The position numbers were made by a program, and so were the translations under genes. The notes under the pieces were generated by a model. The model made no database searches and was not told where the DNA came from. It saw only the letters and a list, made by a program, of their open reading frames with translations. From positions 1 to 64,000 of IMG/VR virus record IMGVR_UViG_3300001533_002283: a stretch of DNA of 64,000 nucleotides, one strand, 5' to 3'. Shown here piece after piece: positions 56,649 through 64,000 of this stretch. The DNA comes from a virus. Position 1 is the stretch's first letter; every line of letters starts with the position of its first letter.

Positions 56649-56888
56649 TTATTTCTCCACCGGTTTAAAAAACCCCCAATTCAACATTTCTTTTTCATGT
56701 CCCACCAAATATACGGCGACCCAAGATGAAAGCACATCCACATGGGAGAGTTCATAAGTTTCTCCCATGACCAAATTATTTTTACAAAAATTCTTCATGG
56801 ATAGAAACATAGGGTAATAAAAATCGGGGACGCCAACAAAAATTACTTTATCCCCCGCTTTGGGCCAGATTGGTTGTGTGTTATTCAT
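56649..56888 (-). CDS. Small hypothetical protein, 79 aa
   Basis: MNNTQPIWPKAGDKVIFVGVPDFYY start; SH3-like beginning (GDKVIFVG), then VAVYLVGHEKEMLNWGF. Overlaps the upstream gene by 4 bp. Confidence 0.65.
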   Translation of the reverse strand: MNNTQPIWPKAGDKVIFVGVPDFYYPMFLSMKNFCKNNLVMGETYELSHVDVLSSWVAVYLVGHEKEMLNWGFFKPVEK

Positions 56889-57235
56889 GGTTCGTTAATA
56901 ATTTCATTCACACTAAAATACCTTTTTAGCCCAATTTCAATCTTTTTCTTTAAAAAGTGTTCTGCATGAACGATAAAATCCCGCGCTATTTCATTATCCT
57001 TACGCCTTTTCAACTCTTCAATCCCAACTAAATAAAACTGGGTAAGAAATTCTGGCGTATGCTCAGGACGGGCCAAATTCCAGTGGATGAGATCACCGAA
57101 GGGGTTGCGTGGCATCAGGTGATTATTGAATATCATTTTGACGGTGTTGTGTAAATAACCCGTCTCCATTTCATCCAAAGGGATTTTTTCCCCGAAACGA
57201 TTATACCAATGGGTGATTTGATTTGTGGTGCTCAT
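56885..57235 (-). CDS. Hypothetical protein, 116 aa
   Basis: MSTTNQITHWYNRFGEKIPLDEM start; helical with a basic C-terminal part (FLKKKIEIGLKRYFSV). No family recognised. Confidence 0.65.
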   Translation of the reverse strand: MSTTNQITHWYNRFGEKIPLDEMETGYLHNTVKMIFNNHLMPRNPFGDLIHWNLARPEHTPEFLTQFYLVGIEELKRRKDNEIARDFIVHAEHFLKKKIEIGLKRYFSVNEIINEP

Positions 57236-57243
57236 AAAATCTT

Positions 57244-57777
57244 TTAACTCCGCACCTTAATCCCTGTCAATTCACAAAATCCTTCTGAATAATAAACGGG
57301 ATCGCCGCCAAATGAAAAGGCTGAACGATTGATCTCTTCGGTTTTTTCTAATGATTCTGGATTTACAAATGGAACAAAATCTTTTAGCTTTTGATTTTTC
57401 TTCTGGTTCAGTTCTTCTATCTTTTTATTCAATTGATAAATCTCCCCGTCGATTTCCTCAATTTCCTCAATCAAAGCGGTGTTATCCTCCTCAATGATTT
57501 CAAAATTCTCAGGATTCAACGCTTTGTAATTATTACTCCAAGTGTAACTATATCGGTCGGAAAAAGTTACCTTAAAAACCCCATAGTATGAGTGCCAAAT
57601 TCGACCTAGCTTCCCCTCGGTTTTTACAAGTGTGCCGTTAATTTTCTTGAGATTATCCCTCATAGAGTGAACCTCTTCCCTATATTTCTCCGCTTCGGTT
57701 TTGCTATCAGTAGTTTCGCGTAGCTTGTCTAATTGGGCGGCGCGTTTCACCAGTTCGTATTTTTGTTGTGTGTTCAT
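57244..57777 (-). CDS. Coiled-coil hypothetical protein, 177 aa
   Basis: Start MNTQQKYELVKRAAQLDKL is chosen because the upstream gene ends at 57780. Glu/Lys helices at both ends (EKYREEVHSMRDNL; EEIDGEIYQLNKKIEEL), a small central domain YGVFKVTFSDRYSY. Function unknown. Confidence 0.65.
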   Translation of the reverse strand: MNTQQKYELVKRAAQLDKLRETTDSKTEAEKYREEVHSMRDNLKKINGTLVKTEGKLGRIWHSYYGVFKVTFSDRYSYTWSNNYKALNPENFEIIEEDNTALIEEIEEIDGEIYQLNKKIEELNQKKNQKLKDFVPFVNPESLEKTEEINRSAFSFGGDPVYYSEGFCELTGIKVRS

Positions 57778-57779
57778 AT

Positions 57780-57995
57780 TTATTTGTTTTCCAACCATTC
57801 GTTAAATTCCACCCAAGTAATTGTATCTACAACGTGCATTCCTTCCCAAGCAATGTAATAAAATCGGATATTTTCAGAGCCGAACCAAATGCCATTCAGT
57901 CCGAGTATAGTATCCTCAGTGACAAAATGCTTAAGAAACGATTCTTCGCGGGCATTCACTTGATCCTCTAATCGTTTGAGTTGTTCGATAATCAT
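57780..57995 (-). CDS. Small acidic protein, 71 aa
   Basis: MIIEQLKRLEDQVNAREESFL start; ends VDTITWVEFNEWLENK. Two bases from the next gene; helical. Confidence 0.65.
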   Translation of the reverse strand: MIIEQLKRLEDQVNAREESFLKHFVTEDTILGLNGIWFGSENIRFYYIAWEGMHVVDTITWVEFNEWLENK

Positions 57996-58039
57996 AAAAT
58001 TATCCCATCAGATTTCGCCCGAATCGTCAATCTAATTCC

Positions 58040-58936
58040 TCAAATTCGCCCCATGATTTTGAATATTGCGCGATCCTTACCTTTCAGTTCGCAATCCCAG
58101 AAAACATCTCGTCCAAAAGATTGTGGTTTTCCGTTTGGCATATCCGCATGTTTTCGCGTCCCGTCCGCACTTTCCGAATAGTGAAAAATAGGAATGAAGT
58201 TTCCCCAAGTTGAGTAAGCAAGGTGGAAATCTTCCTCCTCTGTTTTTCCATGATTGAGGAAAGTCCGATGAAGAGAATCAAAAGTTACGGGGATGCCAGC
58301 GGTTAAGTAGAAATATTTGTGCAAATTAGTGATGGACCAATCGCCATTTGCGTTGTCATTCACCTCAAAAACCAAACGGGAGCGGACTGATTCTGAGAGT
58401 TTACCAACATTTTTTAAAACGGTTTTCGAAATCAAATTAACATCCCCGTCTTTCCTCACATGAATGTTAATGGGTGAATTGTAATTCTTTGGCAAACCAA
58501 TCCTCTCATAAAGTTCCCCGTGCGATTCCAAATCTCTGATTGAGTTTTGAGAAACCGATTCTGATTCAGAGGAGAGACTAACATATTCCGAAGGATGGCT
58601 AGAAATTCGGACCCCAGTTTCTTCTATCGCCGCGCGAATAACACCTAAAGCCCGCTGGATTTCAGAAAAGTTTGGCAAGTCTTCTAAGTGCAAGTCGATT
58701 GCAGGATGGTCTAACAAGGGAATTAAACTAGAACTCATTCTATAACCAGAAATGCCATTTTGCCCACAAAAGCGAATTGTTTCCGCCGTGAGTAGAAGGT
58801 TGTGCAAAATTCTCTCTGAAAGAATTGGCAGGGCTTTTTCTTTCCCGAGTTGGGAAAATCTTGAATAGGTCATCGTCTGGAACTTTTTTCCAGAGTCAGA
58901 GAGTGTGTTACTGATGCAGCAGAGGGAGAGGTTCAT
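58040..58936 (-). CDS. UV-damage endonuclease UvdE/UvsE homologue
   Basis: 298 aa. The family's TIM-barrel signatures are visible: CCISNTLSDSGKKFQT start, GYRMSSSLIPLLDHP, VRISSHPSEYVSL, INIHVRKDGDVNL, LVFEVNDNANGDW and TFDSLHRTFLNHG, then PIFHYSESADGTRKHADMP. The metal ligands (His, Glu, Asp) expected of UvsE appear in these segments. It would nick DNA 5' to UV photoproducts and other lesions. ATP-independent repair of this type is uncommon in phages. Promoter-like TTGATT-N16-CACTCT upstream. Confidence 0.9.
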   Translation of the reverse strand: MNLSLCCISNTLSDSGKKFQTMTYSRFSQLGKEKALPILSERILHNLLLTAETIRFCGQNGISGYRMSSSLIPLLDHPAIDLHLEDLPNFSEIQRALGVIRAAIEETGVRISSHPSEYVSLSSESESVSQNSIRDLESHGELYERIGLPKNYNSPINIHVRKDGDVNLISKTVLKNVGKLSESVRSRLVFEVNDNANGDWSITNLHKYFYLTAGIPVTFDSLHRTFLNHGKTEEEDFHLAYSTWGNFIPIFHYSESADGTRKHADMPNGKPQSFGRDVFWDCELKGKDRAIFKIMGRI

Positions 58937-58984
58937 GGGGTGAGAGTGGAGATTCGTGAGGAAAAATCAAGATATTTTTTAAAA

Positions 58985-59881
58985 TTATCCCTGTTTAAAC
59001 CTAAAAAGAAACTCACTACTCTTACTCATCTCGGCAATTTTATTAACTCTCTCCCACTTTTCCCTCTGTTGCTCTCCAATTTTTTTGCAGTTTTCCATGT
59101 TGAGTTTGTTTAAATCAATATGGGTAACGGGCCGACTGGTGGGGACAATAGCGATGCGCCCGTATGCGCGCAATTCCCCACACAGGGCAACGTGTTCGCT
59201 ATCCCCAAAGGTAGCCCACTTTTCTTTGTCGAACGCCCATGAATCAAACAGGCAAAATCCGCCAAATGCCGAGTTGACTTCAACCGGAAGCATGTTTTGA
59301 AAATTTTCCTTATCTTCCTTTCGGTAAAATGGAGTGTCGGCGAAATAAACTCCTCCAAGACCGATTTTATCTCGAAATGCGTAAACATCGTAGAATGAGT
59401 CACTTGCCTCATTAAATGTAAGATCGGGGACGTTTTGACGGCAATTTGAGGTGGCGGCGACAAAATTCTGATTCTCCTCCATGAAGTCATAAAGTGCGAG
59501 GAAATCGCTGTTACCCCACACTAAATCGGTGTCAATCACAAGAGAGTAATCAGAGGGGGTGTCTTTCCCCATTTCTTTATTCTTATTGCGATAATAGGAA
59601 AGAAGTGAAACCCGAATTTCGCTCTCTACACTTCCAAACTTAGGCGCATTTAACTCTTCATAGAGTAGTTTGCCCCCATAGAGAGCGCACCAATCTTGGA
59701 GAATTTGGCGAGTATTGTCGGTTGAGTCGTTGCAATAATAGTAGAAATTAAACTCAAAACCGGGCAATGTGGTTAAGTTGGAGATTTGCTCTAATGTCCG
59801 GTGAATATTCTCCTCCGAGTCACGGAAAAGCGCGTATACATTAATCTTTTTAATTTCTACCTCTTGTAATATATCGCTCAT
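58985..59881 (-). CDS. GT2-like glycosyltransferase
   Basis: 298 aa from ATG 59881, chosen because the upstream gene ends at 59883. GT-A fold cues: INVYALFRDSEENIHRTLEQ, FNFYYYCNDSTDNT and LVIDTDLVWGN with the DxD (IDTD) metal and nucleotide-sugar motif. ATSNCRQNVPDLTF and FGGFCLFDSWAFDKEKW follow. Family-2-like enzymes transfer sugar to glycans, proteins or modified DNA bases. Substrate is unknown; DNA or host-surface modification are both plausible for a phage. Confidence 0.8.
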   Translation of the reverse strand: MSDILQEVEIKKINVYALFRDSEENIHRTLEQISNLTTLPGFEFNFYYYCNDSTDNTRQILQDWCALYGGKLLYEELNAPKFGSVESEIRVSLLSYYRNKNKEMGKDTPSDYSLVIDTDLVWGNSDFLALYDFMEENQNFVAATSNCRQNVPDLTFNEASDSFYDVYAFRDKIGLGGVYFADTPFYRKEDKENFQNMLPVEVNSAFGGFCLFDSWAFDKEKWATFGDSEHVALCGELRAYGRIAIVPTSRPVTHIDLNKLNMENCKKIGEQQREKWERVNKIAEMSKSSEFLFRFKQG

Positions 59882-59882
59882 A

Positions 59883-60143
59883 TTATTTCCCACCTTTCTT
59901 AAACCCAATGTATTTAAATCGTTTAATAAATTCGCTATACCTGCCTCGCCAAGTTCTTCCACCCTCTTTCTCCATAGGGTCGCTCCAAGTAGTGATGATG
60001 GGTTCATCAATGGTAGCCGCGCCGCCTTCGGATTCTTCCTCTTCAATGAGAACAATCTGATGTTGAACGCCTTTCCCATCTTCGTCTTTTAAAGCAAAGA
60101 ATCGGGAGCGTAAATTTTGATAATTTTTGATGTAGTCTTCCAT
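59883..60143 (-). CDS. Hypothetical protein, 86 aa
   Basis: Start MEDYIKNYQNLRSRFFALKDED chosen at ATAACACTATGG. Acidic centre with VLIEEEESEGG. Function unknown. Confidence 0.65.
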   Translation of the reverse strand: MEDYIKNYQNLRSRFFALKDEDGKGVQHQIVLIEEEESEGGAATIDEPIITTWSDPMEKEGGRTWRGRYSEFIKRFKYIGFKKGGK

Positions 60144-60154
60144 AGTGTTATACC

Positions 60155-60472
60155 TCATTCAGTATCCCACGTTGCCGCCTCAAAAGCAACGCTAAATCTA
60201 TCCCAAGGGCCATTTTCATCCTCACCTTTATAATAATAAATCATAAATCCGCCACTTCCCGTCCAAGTGGAGACTTCTTTCTCATTTTTACGCTTGGTAT
60301 ATAACTCTCTCATATATCTCCTTACATTCTTCCGCATGTCGGCAATTTCCGGCACGGCCATTCCGCCGTCTTCGGTTCCCCACTTCCAATTAAGAAAATT
60401 CATTATGGTTTTCACTTTATTAAAATCAAACCAATCCATAACTTCTTCTATATGCTGATCTAGTGTTTTCAT
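60155..60472 (-). CDS. Hypothetical protein, 105 aa
   Basis: MKTLDQHIEEVMDWFDFNKVKTIM start; DMRKNVRRYMRELYTKRK then STWTGSGGFMIYYYKG. Mixed alpha/beta; no family recognised. Confidence 0.65.
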   Translation of the reverse strand: MKTLDQHIEEVMDWFDFNKVKTIMNFLNWKWGTEDGGMAVPEIADMRKNVRRYMRELYTKRKNEKEVSTWTGSGGFMIYYYKGEDENGPWDRFSVAFEAATWDTE

Positions 60473-60489
60473 AAATTATTTTTATTTTT

Positions 60490-61473
60490 TTAATTAATTA
60501 ACCTTTTAAACAATACCCTAAACGCCTTCTCCGCGACATCTGGAACCACTCCATTACCTAAGAGGATATGTCTGTCCACCCGATGGGAAGTCCCATTAGG
60601 CTTTCCACCCAGTTTAAATTCACCACGGGAAGCAATTCTTTGGTGTTCCCATTCTTTTTGCTCTTCTGCTGGATAACTTGGCCATTTTGATTCTGGTCGG
60701 GCATATAAGACTCCATTGCACTCAATAAATTCAAGTCCGTCCTGAGTGGGTCCATAGCATTCGCAGTCGGCATAGTGAGTTCCGCAATCTTCGCACCACT
60801 CTTCTTCGCAGCACTCGCACTTTGGCAATTCGTCTGCGAATTTAACCCGCCGCCAATTGCAAATATTTGACGGGGAAGCTGATCCACTCTCGTCTTCTCG
60901 TCTTTCCTCATCGAGGTTTGATTGAATGAGTCTTTCCAATCTCTTGAATTGGGGGTTATCCAAAATTGCAAGGATGAAGACTCTTTTTCTTTCATGGGAT
61001 GCGCCGCATTCCGCCGCGCTAAATATTCCCCACGTTGTTCTATAACCCATTTCTTCCAAATCGCTAATGACTGTGGGGAGTCCCATCGTGATGTGCCCTT
61101 CAACATTTTCAAAGAGACAGATGGTGGGCTGCATTTGTTTAATTCCGTCTCTGATGAATGGCCAGAGATGGCGAGGGTCTTTTTCTCCAAGTCGTTTTCC
61201 GACAAGTGCGAAGGGTTTACAGGGATACCCGGCAGAGAGGATATCCACTTTTCCGTAAAATTCTTCGTATGGAAAGTTCGTAACGTCTGTCCAAACAGGC
61301 GCGGCATCCAATTTCCCTTCTTCAATTTTTGCAAGAAGATTTTCGATGACATAGCTTTCTCTCTCACAGTAACAGATTGTTCTAAGATTTGGGATAACTC
61401 GCTTGATTCCAAGGCTAATTCCCTCAAATCCTGAACAAAGGGAGGCGTAATTAATTGTTTGGGTAATATCCAT
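60490..61473 (-). CDS. C5-cytosine DNA methyltransferase (frame A)
   Basis: 327 aa from MDITQTINYASLC. Motif I ASLCSGFEGISLG, motif IV LSAGYPCKPFALVG (catalytic Cys in PC), motif VI LFENVEG and motif VIII ASHERKRVFILA. A family-typical Cys insert follows (CECCEEEWCEDCGTHYADCECYGP), and near the C-terminus WPSYPAEEQKEWEHQRI and RVDRHILLGNGVVPDVAEKAF (motif X). It transfers a methyl group to cytosine C5, in phages usually to evade host restriction. A second open frame over the same DNA also carries recognisable C-terminal motifs of this enzyme family (60558-61478). Confidence 0.9.
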   Translation of the reverse strand: MDITQTINYASLCSGFEGISLGIKRVIPNLRTICYCERESYVIENLLAKIEEGKLDAAPVWTDVTNFPYEEFYGKVDILSAGYPCKPFALVGKRLGEKDPRHLWPFIRDGIKQMQPTICLFENVEGHITMGLPTVISDLEEMGYRTTWGIFSAAECGASHERKRVFILAILDNPQFKRLERLIQSNLDEERREDESGSASPSNICNWRRVKFADELPKCECCEEEWCEDCGTHYADCECYGPTQDGLEFIECNGVLYARPESKWPSYPAEEQKEWEHQRIASRGEFKLGGKPNGTSHRVDRHILLGNGVVPDVAEKAFRVLFKRLIN

Positions 61474-61478
61474 GTCAT
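60558..61478 (-). CDS. Overlapping frame B of the cytosine methyltransferase locus
   Basis: 306-codon open frame, +1 relative to frame A, starting with an ATG five bases upstream of frame A's ATG. The first ~170 codons look like a shadow of frame A. From about 60985 it carries QFWITPNSRDWKDS, TRVDQLPRQIF and, at the end, LNLNWVESLMGLPIGWTD, all familiar from the C-terminal regions of phage cytosine methyltransferases. The same bases encode KLGGKPNGTSHRVDRH in frame A. It may be made by +1 frameshifting near 60960, from its own ATG, or may be the relic of an older single-frame gene. Confidence 0.55.
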   Translation of the reverse strand: MTWILPKQLITPPFVQDLRELALESSELSQILEQSVTVREKAMSSKIFLQKLKKGNWMPRLFGQTLRTFHTKNFTEKWISSLPGIPVNPSHLSENDLEKKTLAISGHSSETELNKCSPPSVSLKMLKGTSRWDSPQSLAIWKKWVIEQRGEYLARRNAAHPMKEKESSSLQFWITPNSRDWKDSFNQTSMRKDEKTRVDQLPRQIFAIGGGLNSQTNCQSASAAKKSGAKIAELTMPTANAMDPLRTDLNLLSAMESYMPDQNQNGQVIQQKSKKNGNTKELLPVVNLNWVESLMGLPIGWTDISS

Positions 61479-61501
61479 TATTTATGGTGTGTTGTGTTAT
61501 A

Positions 61502-62095
61502 TTAAATTGAGTTCCCGCCGCTACTGCCAAAACCACCCTCATTCCGTGCAGTTTCGTCTAACTTGTCAACCAAAACCCATTTAATATCAACGTTTTTTAC
61601 GGGACGAACCTGAAGGATTCTATCTCCCACTTTGTAACACTTGTCCAAATTAACTCGTGCACCCATAACCTCCCAATGAATTTCATCCGCATATGTGTAG
61701 GGTCGAAGGGTCAAATCTGTTGGCTGGATTTTATAACCTAGTCTGATTTTTATTTCACCTCGATAGGGGTTATCTATTGTTGGACAAGAGTTTAATACAT
61801 AATGATTATACTTACTGATACTTGAACGAGGAAGACCCTGAAGCCACCATTTTTCAGGAGGCGAAGTTAACATACTGAAAAGATCGCCCGTTGTGTTTTG
61901 GGTATCTTGTGGAGCGACAAATAAATTCGTTCCATACTCGATATAATCAATTTCGCTATAAATACCCCCACCAACTTCAGTCCCGACAATTTTCGGCCCG
62001 GAAGTGGCATAAATATCATAGGCAGCGTCTAGTGGGTTAAATTTTTCAGGGAGTTTTAGCCCTTCAACGTTTCTAACTTGAATTGTAATTTCCAT
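61502..62095 (-). CDS. dut: dUTPase (trimeric type)
   Basis: 197 aa. Five conserved motifs: DAAYDIYA (1), GLPRSSISKYN (2), SCPTIDNPYRGEIKI with the active-site Tyr (3), VGDRILQV (4) and GGFGSSG (5). Converts dUTP to dUMP and PPi, limiting uracil in DNA and feeding dTMP synthesis. Longer than compact phage dUTPases, with an insertion around YSEIDYIEYGTNLF. Sits immediately upstream of the cytosine methyltransferase; TTATAACACCTTATG start context. Confidence 0.9.
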   Translation of the reverse strand: MEITIQVRNVEGLKLPEKFNPLDAAYDIYATSGPKIVGTEVGGGIYSEIDYIEYGTNLFVAPQDTQNTTGDLFSMLTSPPEKWWLQGLPRSSISKYNHYVLNSCPTIDNPYRGEIKIRLGYKIQPTDLTLRPYTYADEIHWEVMGARVNLDKCYKVGDRILQVRPVKNVDIKWVLVDKLDETARNEGGFGSSGGNSI

Positions 62096-62124
62096 AAGGT
62101 GTTATAAATTAATTGTTTTATATC

Positions 62125-62250
62125 TTAAACTCTTTCCAATTTTCTTAAAATGCTTTCCGGAGTCCAAAGACTCTTTGTTTGTGAAGGAGCAAAGAGACTC
62201 GCGAATTTATTCGTGAAAGGAATTGCGCAGTAAATTATTGCGGTTTTCAT
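62125..62250 (-). CDS. Possible small protein, 41 aa
   Basis: MKTAIIYCAIPFTNKFASLF...SILRKLERV; hydrophobic N-terminal half, basic tail. ORF shorter than usual thresholds; start context weak. Lies between dUTPase and the TnpB gene. Confidence 0.5.
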   Translation of the reverse strand: MKTAIIYCAIPFTNKFASLFAPSQTKSLWTPESILRKLERV

Positions 62251-62313
62251 TAAAAGTTAAAAATCTTTAAAAATCGTTTCTATTTTAGAAGAAATTACTG
62301 TAATATATAATTG

Positions 62314-63453
62314 ATGATATGTTATTCAACCAAATTACTTGCCGAAAGTCAAGAGGATTTTGCGGATTTACGCAAACTTCTTGAGTGGCAGCGTTTGGCT
62401 TTTAACGAAGCATCTAAGGTTCAATTTGGGCAAAAGAAAAATAGCATTGTTTGGTTGCATGGAAATTTTTATAGAAAATTTAGAGATTCAAATCCATATA
62501 TTCCATCTCAGGTAATTGTTCGGGCGGAACAAGAGTGTTTATCTAAATATGCGGGAGCTAAATCGAACAAACATAAACCTGTTAAAGCGCACGAAAAGAG
62601 AAATTTAAGTATACAATTAGACCAACGGATTTATTCAGTTAAAGAAAAATATACGATTGGAATTACCACAGCGAACAAAAGAAAACAATTCAAATATGTT
62701 TTATATCCCAAACTGAAAGAACTCTTAGATAAGGTCGGTCATAAAGATCCATCTATTTTTGAACGAAATGGGGAATTTTATATCAGTTTTCCCTTTGATG
62801 TTAAAGTTGAGCCGGAGAAGCAAAATTTAGCTTTAGGTGTTGATTTGGGCATTCGTGTTGCAGCGGCGTGTTCTGATGGGCGTATAATTAAGGATAAGAA
62901 GTTTAATGCAGGGCAGCGCAAACTTCGCTTTTTGAAGCGAAAACTTAAATCGGCGATTCACACACGAAAATCAAAATCAGCCCGCAAGCATTTGAAAAAA
63001 CTCCGCAGAAAAGAGCGGAATAAAAACAAGAACCAAACTTTCTTAATCGCCAATAAGATTCTCCAAACAAAAGCACAAGTTATTACTTTGGAGAATCTTG
63101 AAGGAATTAAGGCTAAAAAACATAAAAATCAGAATAAAAACAAAATCAGTCAGGTTCCGTTATACGAACTTCGGCGAGTTCTAACCTATAAGGCTCTTTT
63201 ACTTGGCAAACAAGTAATTGTTGTTAACCCCGCATTCACTTCTCAAATTGATTCCATCACTGGGAAACGAGAGGGCGAACGTAAGGGTAGGCGTTTTTAT
63301 TCAAAATCAGGTCTAGTCTATGATGCGGATTTGAATGCCGCCAGAAACATAGGCCAAAGATCAAAACTCCCCGTTTCGTATGGAAACATACTTGATGGGC
63401 AAGCCGTTGTCACCCGGCTAATAGTTGGAAATACTTTAAGTAGAAATACTTAA
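62314..63453 (+). CDS. TnpB-like RuvC nuclease lacking zinc-ribbon cysteines
   Basis: 379 aa from ATG 62314. RuvC triad retained: ALGVDLGIRVAAAC (Asp), ITLENLEGI (Glu), YDADLNAARN (Asp). The usual CxxC...CxxC ribbon is missing: between AFTSQIDSITGK and SKSGLVYDAD there are no cysteines, while the catalytic motifs and spacing are normal. No TnpA gene adjoins. Either a diverged stand-alone TnpB, or one recruited for another role. Its stop overlaps the stop of the minus-strand gene 63450-63674 within a TTAA. Confidence 0.85.
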   Translation: MICYSTKLLAESQEDFADLRKLLEWQRLAFNEASKVQFGQKKNSIVWLHGNFYRKFRDSNPYIPSQVIVRAEQECLSKYAGAKSNKHKPVKAHEKRNLSIQLDQRIYSVKEKYTIGITTANKRKQFKYVLYPKLKELLDKVGHKDPSIFERNGEFYISFPFDVKVEPEKQNLALGVDLGIRVAAACSDGRIIKDKKFNAGQRKLRFLKRKLKSAIHTRKSKSARKHLKKLRRKERNKNKNQTFLIANKILQTKAQVITLENLEGIKAKKHKNQNKNKISQVPLYELRRVLTYKALLLGKQVIVVNPAFTSQIDSITGKREGERKGRRFYSKSGLVYDADLNAARNIGQRSKLPVSYGNILDGQAVVTRLIVGNTLSRNT

Positions 63454-63674
63454 CTTTTTTCTGGCAAGTCCGCAAATTTATTTGCGGGTAAGTGACGGGA
63501 CGATTTCTCCAACTCTTTAAACTCTTTTTCTGTTAATTCCTTGCACTTAATTTCAAAAACGTCCCCATCTTCCATGCAAGAAATCTCCGACATAAAATCT
63601 TCAAATTTATCCGACCAATAACCGGCTTTTTCTTGGTTATGGATAAACCAGATTTTAACTTTTTTGTTTTCCAT
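63450..63674 (-). CDS. Hypothetical protein, 74 aa
   Basis: Start MENKKVKIWFIHNQEKAGYWSDKFED; acidic, ends HLPANKFADLPEKS. Convergent with the TnpB gene, with overlapping stops. Confidence 0.65.
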   Translation of the reverse strand: MENKKVKIWFIHNQEKAGYWSDKFEDFMSEISCMEDGDVFEIKCKELTEKEFKELEKSSRHLPANKFADLPEKS

Positions 63675-63678
63675 AAAA

Positions 63679-63885
63679 TTAATCGGTAAATTCAATTAAA
63701 ACTCGCGGGGCTTGAATCCGAGAGAGAACAATGCGTCGGTTAAATTCTTGTTCTGTAATTAGCTCTTCCATTGATTCCCGAAAATTCTTTAAATCCCAGC
63801 CTTTATGGTCAAGAATAGTAATAGAGCTATACTCTAACTCTTTCAACCAACCATAACTTGATTTTTTAATAATCGTATCGTTCAT
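63679..63885 (-). CDS. Small phage protein, 68 aa
   Basis: MNDTIIKKSSYGWLKELEYSSITILDHKGWDLKNF...ITEQEFNRRIVLSRIQ: a common small phage protein with a helical GWD...F...ITxxEFxRRI pattern. Role unknown. Confidence 0.7.
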   Translation of the reverse strand: MNDTIIKKSSYGWLKELEYSSITILDHKGWDLKNFRESMEELITEQEFNRRIVLSRIQAPRVLIEFTD

Positions 63886-63895
63886 ATTTTTATTT

Positions 63896-64000
63896 TTACT
63901 TTAAAACTACTGCAATTTTATGACTACATCCCCAACTCTTAAATCCCTCATTCACTTTATTAAATTTTTCAATCGCCGCGCTGAGTTCTTCTCGACCTTC
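63896..64000 (-). CDS. C-terminal end of a hypothetical protein (gene runs off the window)
   Basis: Frame EGREELSAAIEKFNKVNEGF...SHKIAVVLK then stop at 63896; 34 residues visible. Helical, Lys/Glu-rich. Confidence 0.6.
   Translation of the reverse strand, partial: EGREELSAAIEKFNKVNEGFKSWGCSHKIAVVLK

Overview
This window is a stretch of a large tailed-phage genome, or a prophage or phage-plasmid of that kind, and almost certainly an early or accessory region. No terminase, portal, capsid or tail-tube genes are visible. Reasons for the call: about 150 mostly tiny genes lie head to tail on the minus strand, often with 4-base ATGA stop/start overlaps. There are two GH24 lysozyme homologues, rIIA/rIIB homologues, YopX, dUTPase, a dNMP kinase, a Pnk-like kinase, an RNA ligase, a tRNA-Leu(UAA), an HNH and a LAGLIDADG endonuclease, and two TnpB genes. 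All three stop codons are used as stops, so the genetic code is standard. The DNA is AT-rich apart from one GC-rich gene (3218-3667). The host cannot be named from the sequence. Minus-strand genes share a sigma70-like promoter (TTGATT-like box, 16 bp, TATCTT-like box). They lack a clear Shine-Dalgarno; instead many starts are preceded by AACACC(N)ATG or AACCACA.

Layout. 1-3,700: end of a Gly-rich protein gene, an HNH endonuclease, a GC-rich HTH gene. 3,700-4,640: a gene-free repeat zone (candidate origin or regulatory region). 4,640-7,000: small genes, a lysozyme, a RadC-like JAB protein. 7,130-9,480: a plus-strand island with a PD-(D/E)XK nuclease, a family-A-like polymerase palm protein and a small acidic protein. 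9,485-10,490: two related structured elements flanked by facing promoter-like boxes. 10,900-14,600: a second, probably inactive lysozyme homologue, small genes, tRNA-Leu. 14,600-18,110: a VWA metallopeptidase-like protein, a MoxR AAA ATPase and a DUF3150-like protein, each in its own transcription unit. 18,300-28,400: small genes and a phosphoribosyltransferase. 28,400-30,360: an IS607-type transposon. 30,400-42,650: small genes, a deaminase-like protein, rIIB, rIIA, YopX, a dNMP kinase, a phosphoesterase. 42,791-43,726: a LAGLIDADG endonuclease. 43,660-50,670: a macro-like protein, a C39-like peptidase, a DUF2786-like protein, a candidate ncRNA. 50,660-55,000: a dual-specificity phosphatase, a phosphoesterase, a Pnk-like kinase, a methyltransferase containing an (AG)16 microsatellite, an RNA ligase. 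55,000-64,000: small genes, a UV-damage endonuclease, a glycosyltransferase, a cytosine-5 methyltransferase with a second meaningful reading frame, dUTPase, and a TnpB lacking zinc-ribbon cysteines.

Functional reading. Nucleotide supply (dUTPase, dNMP kinase, deaminase-like, phosphoribosyltransferase), RNA repair (Pnk-like kinase plus RNA ligase), DNA repair and modification (UvdE, two methyltransferases), lysis (lysozyme) and host interference (rII, MoxR/VWA/DUF3150) are all represented. Every plus-strand gene I accept is a recognisable mobile gene or belongs to the 7,130-9,480 island, so strand is a useful flag for insertion here. The two most striking signals are the (AG)16 repeat that currently puts a methyltransferase out of frame, and the cytosine methyltransferase in which two overlapping frames both carry family-typical motifs.
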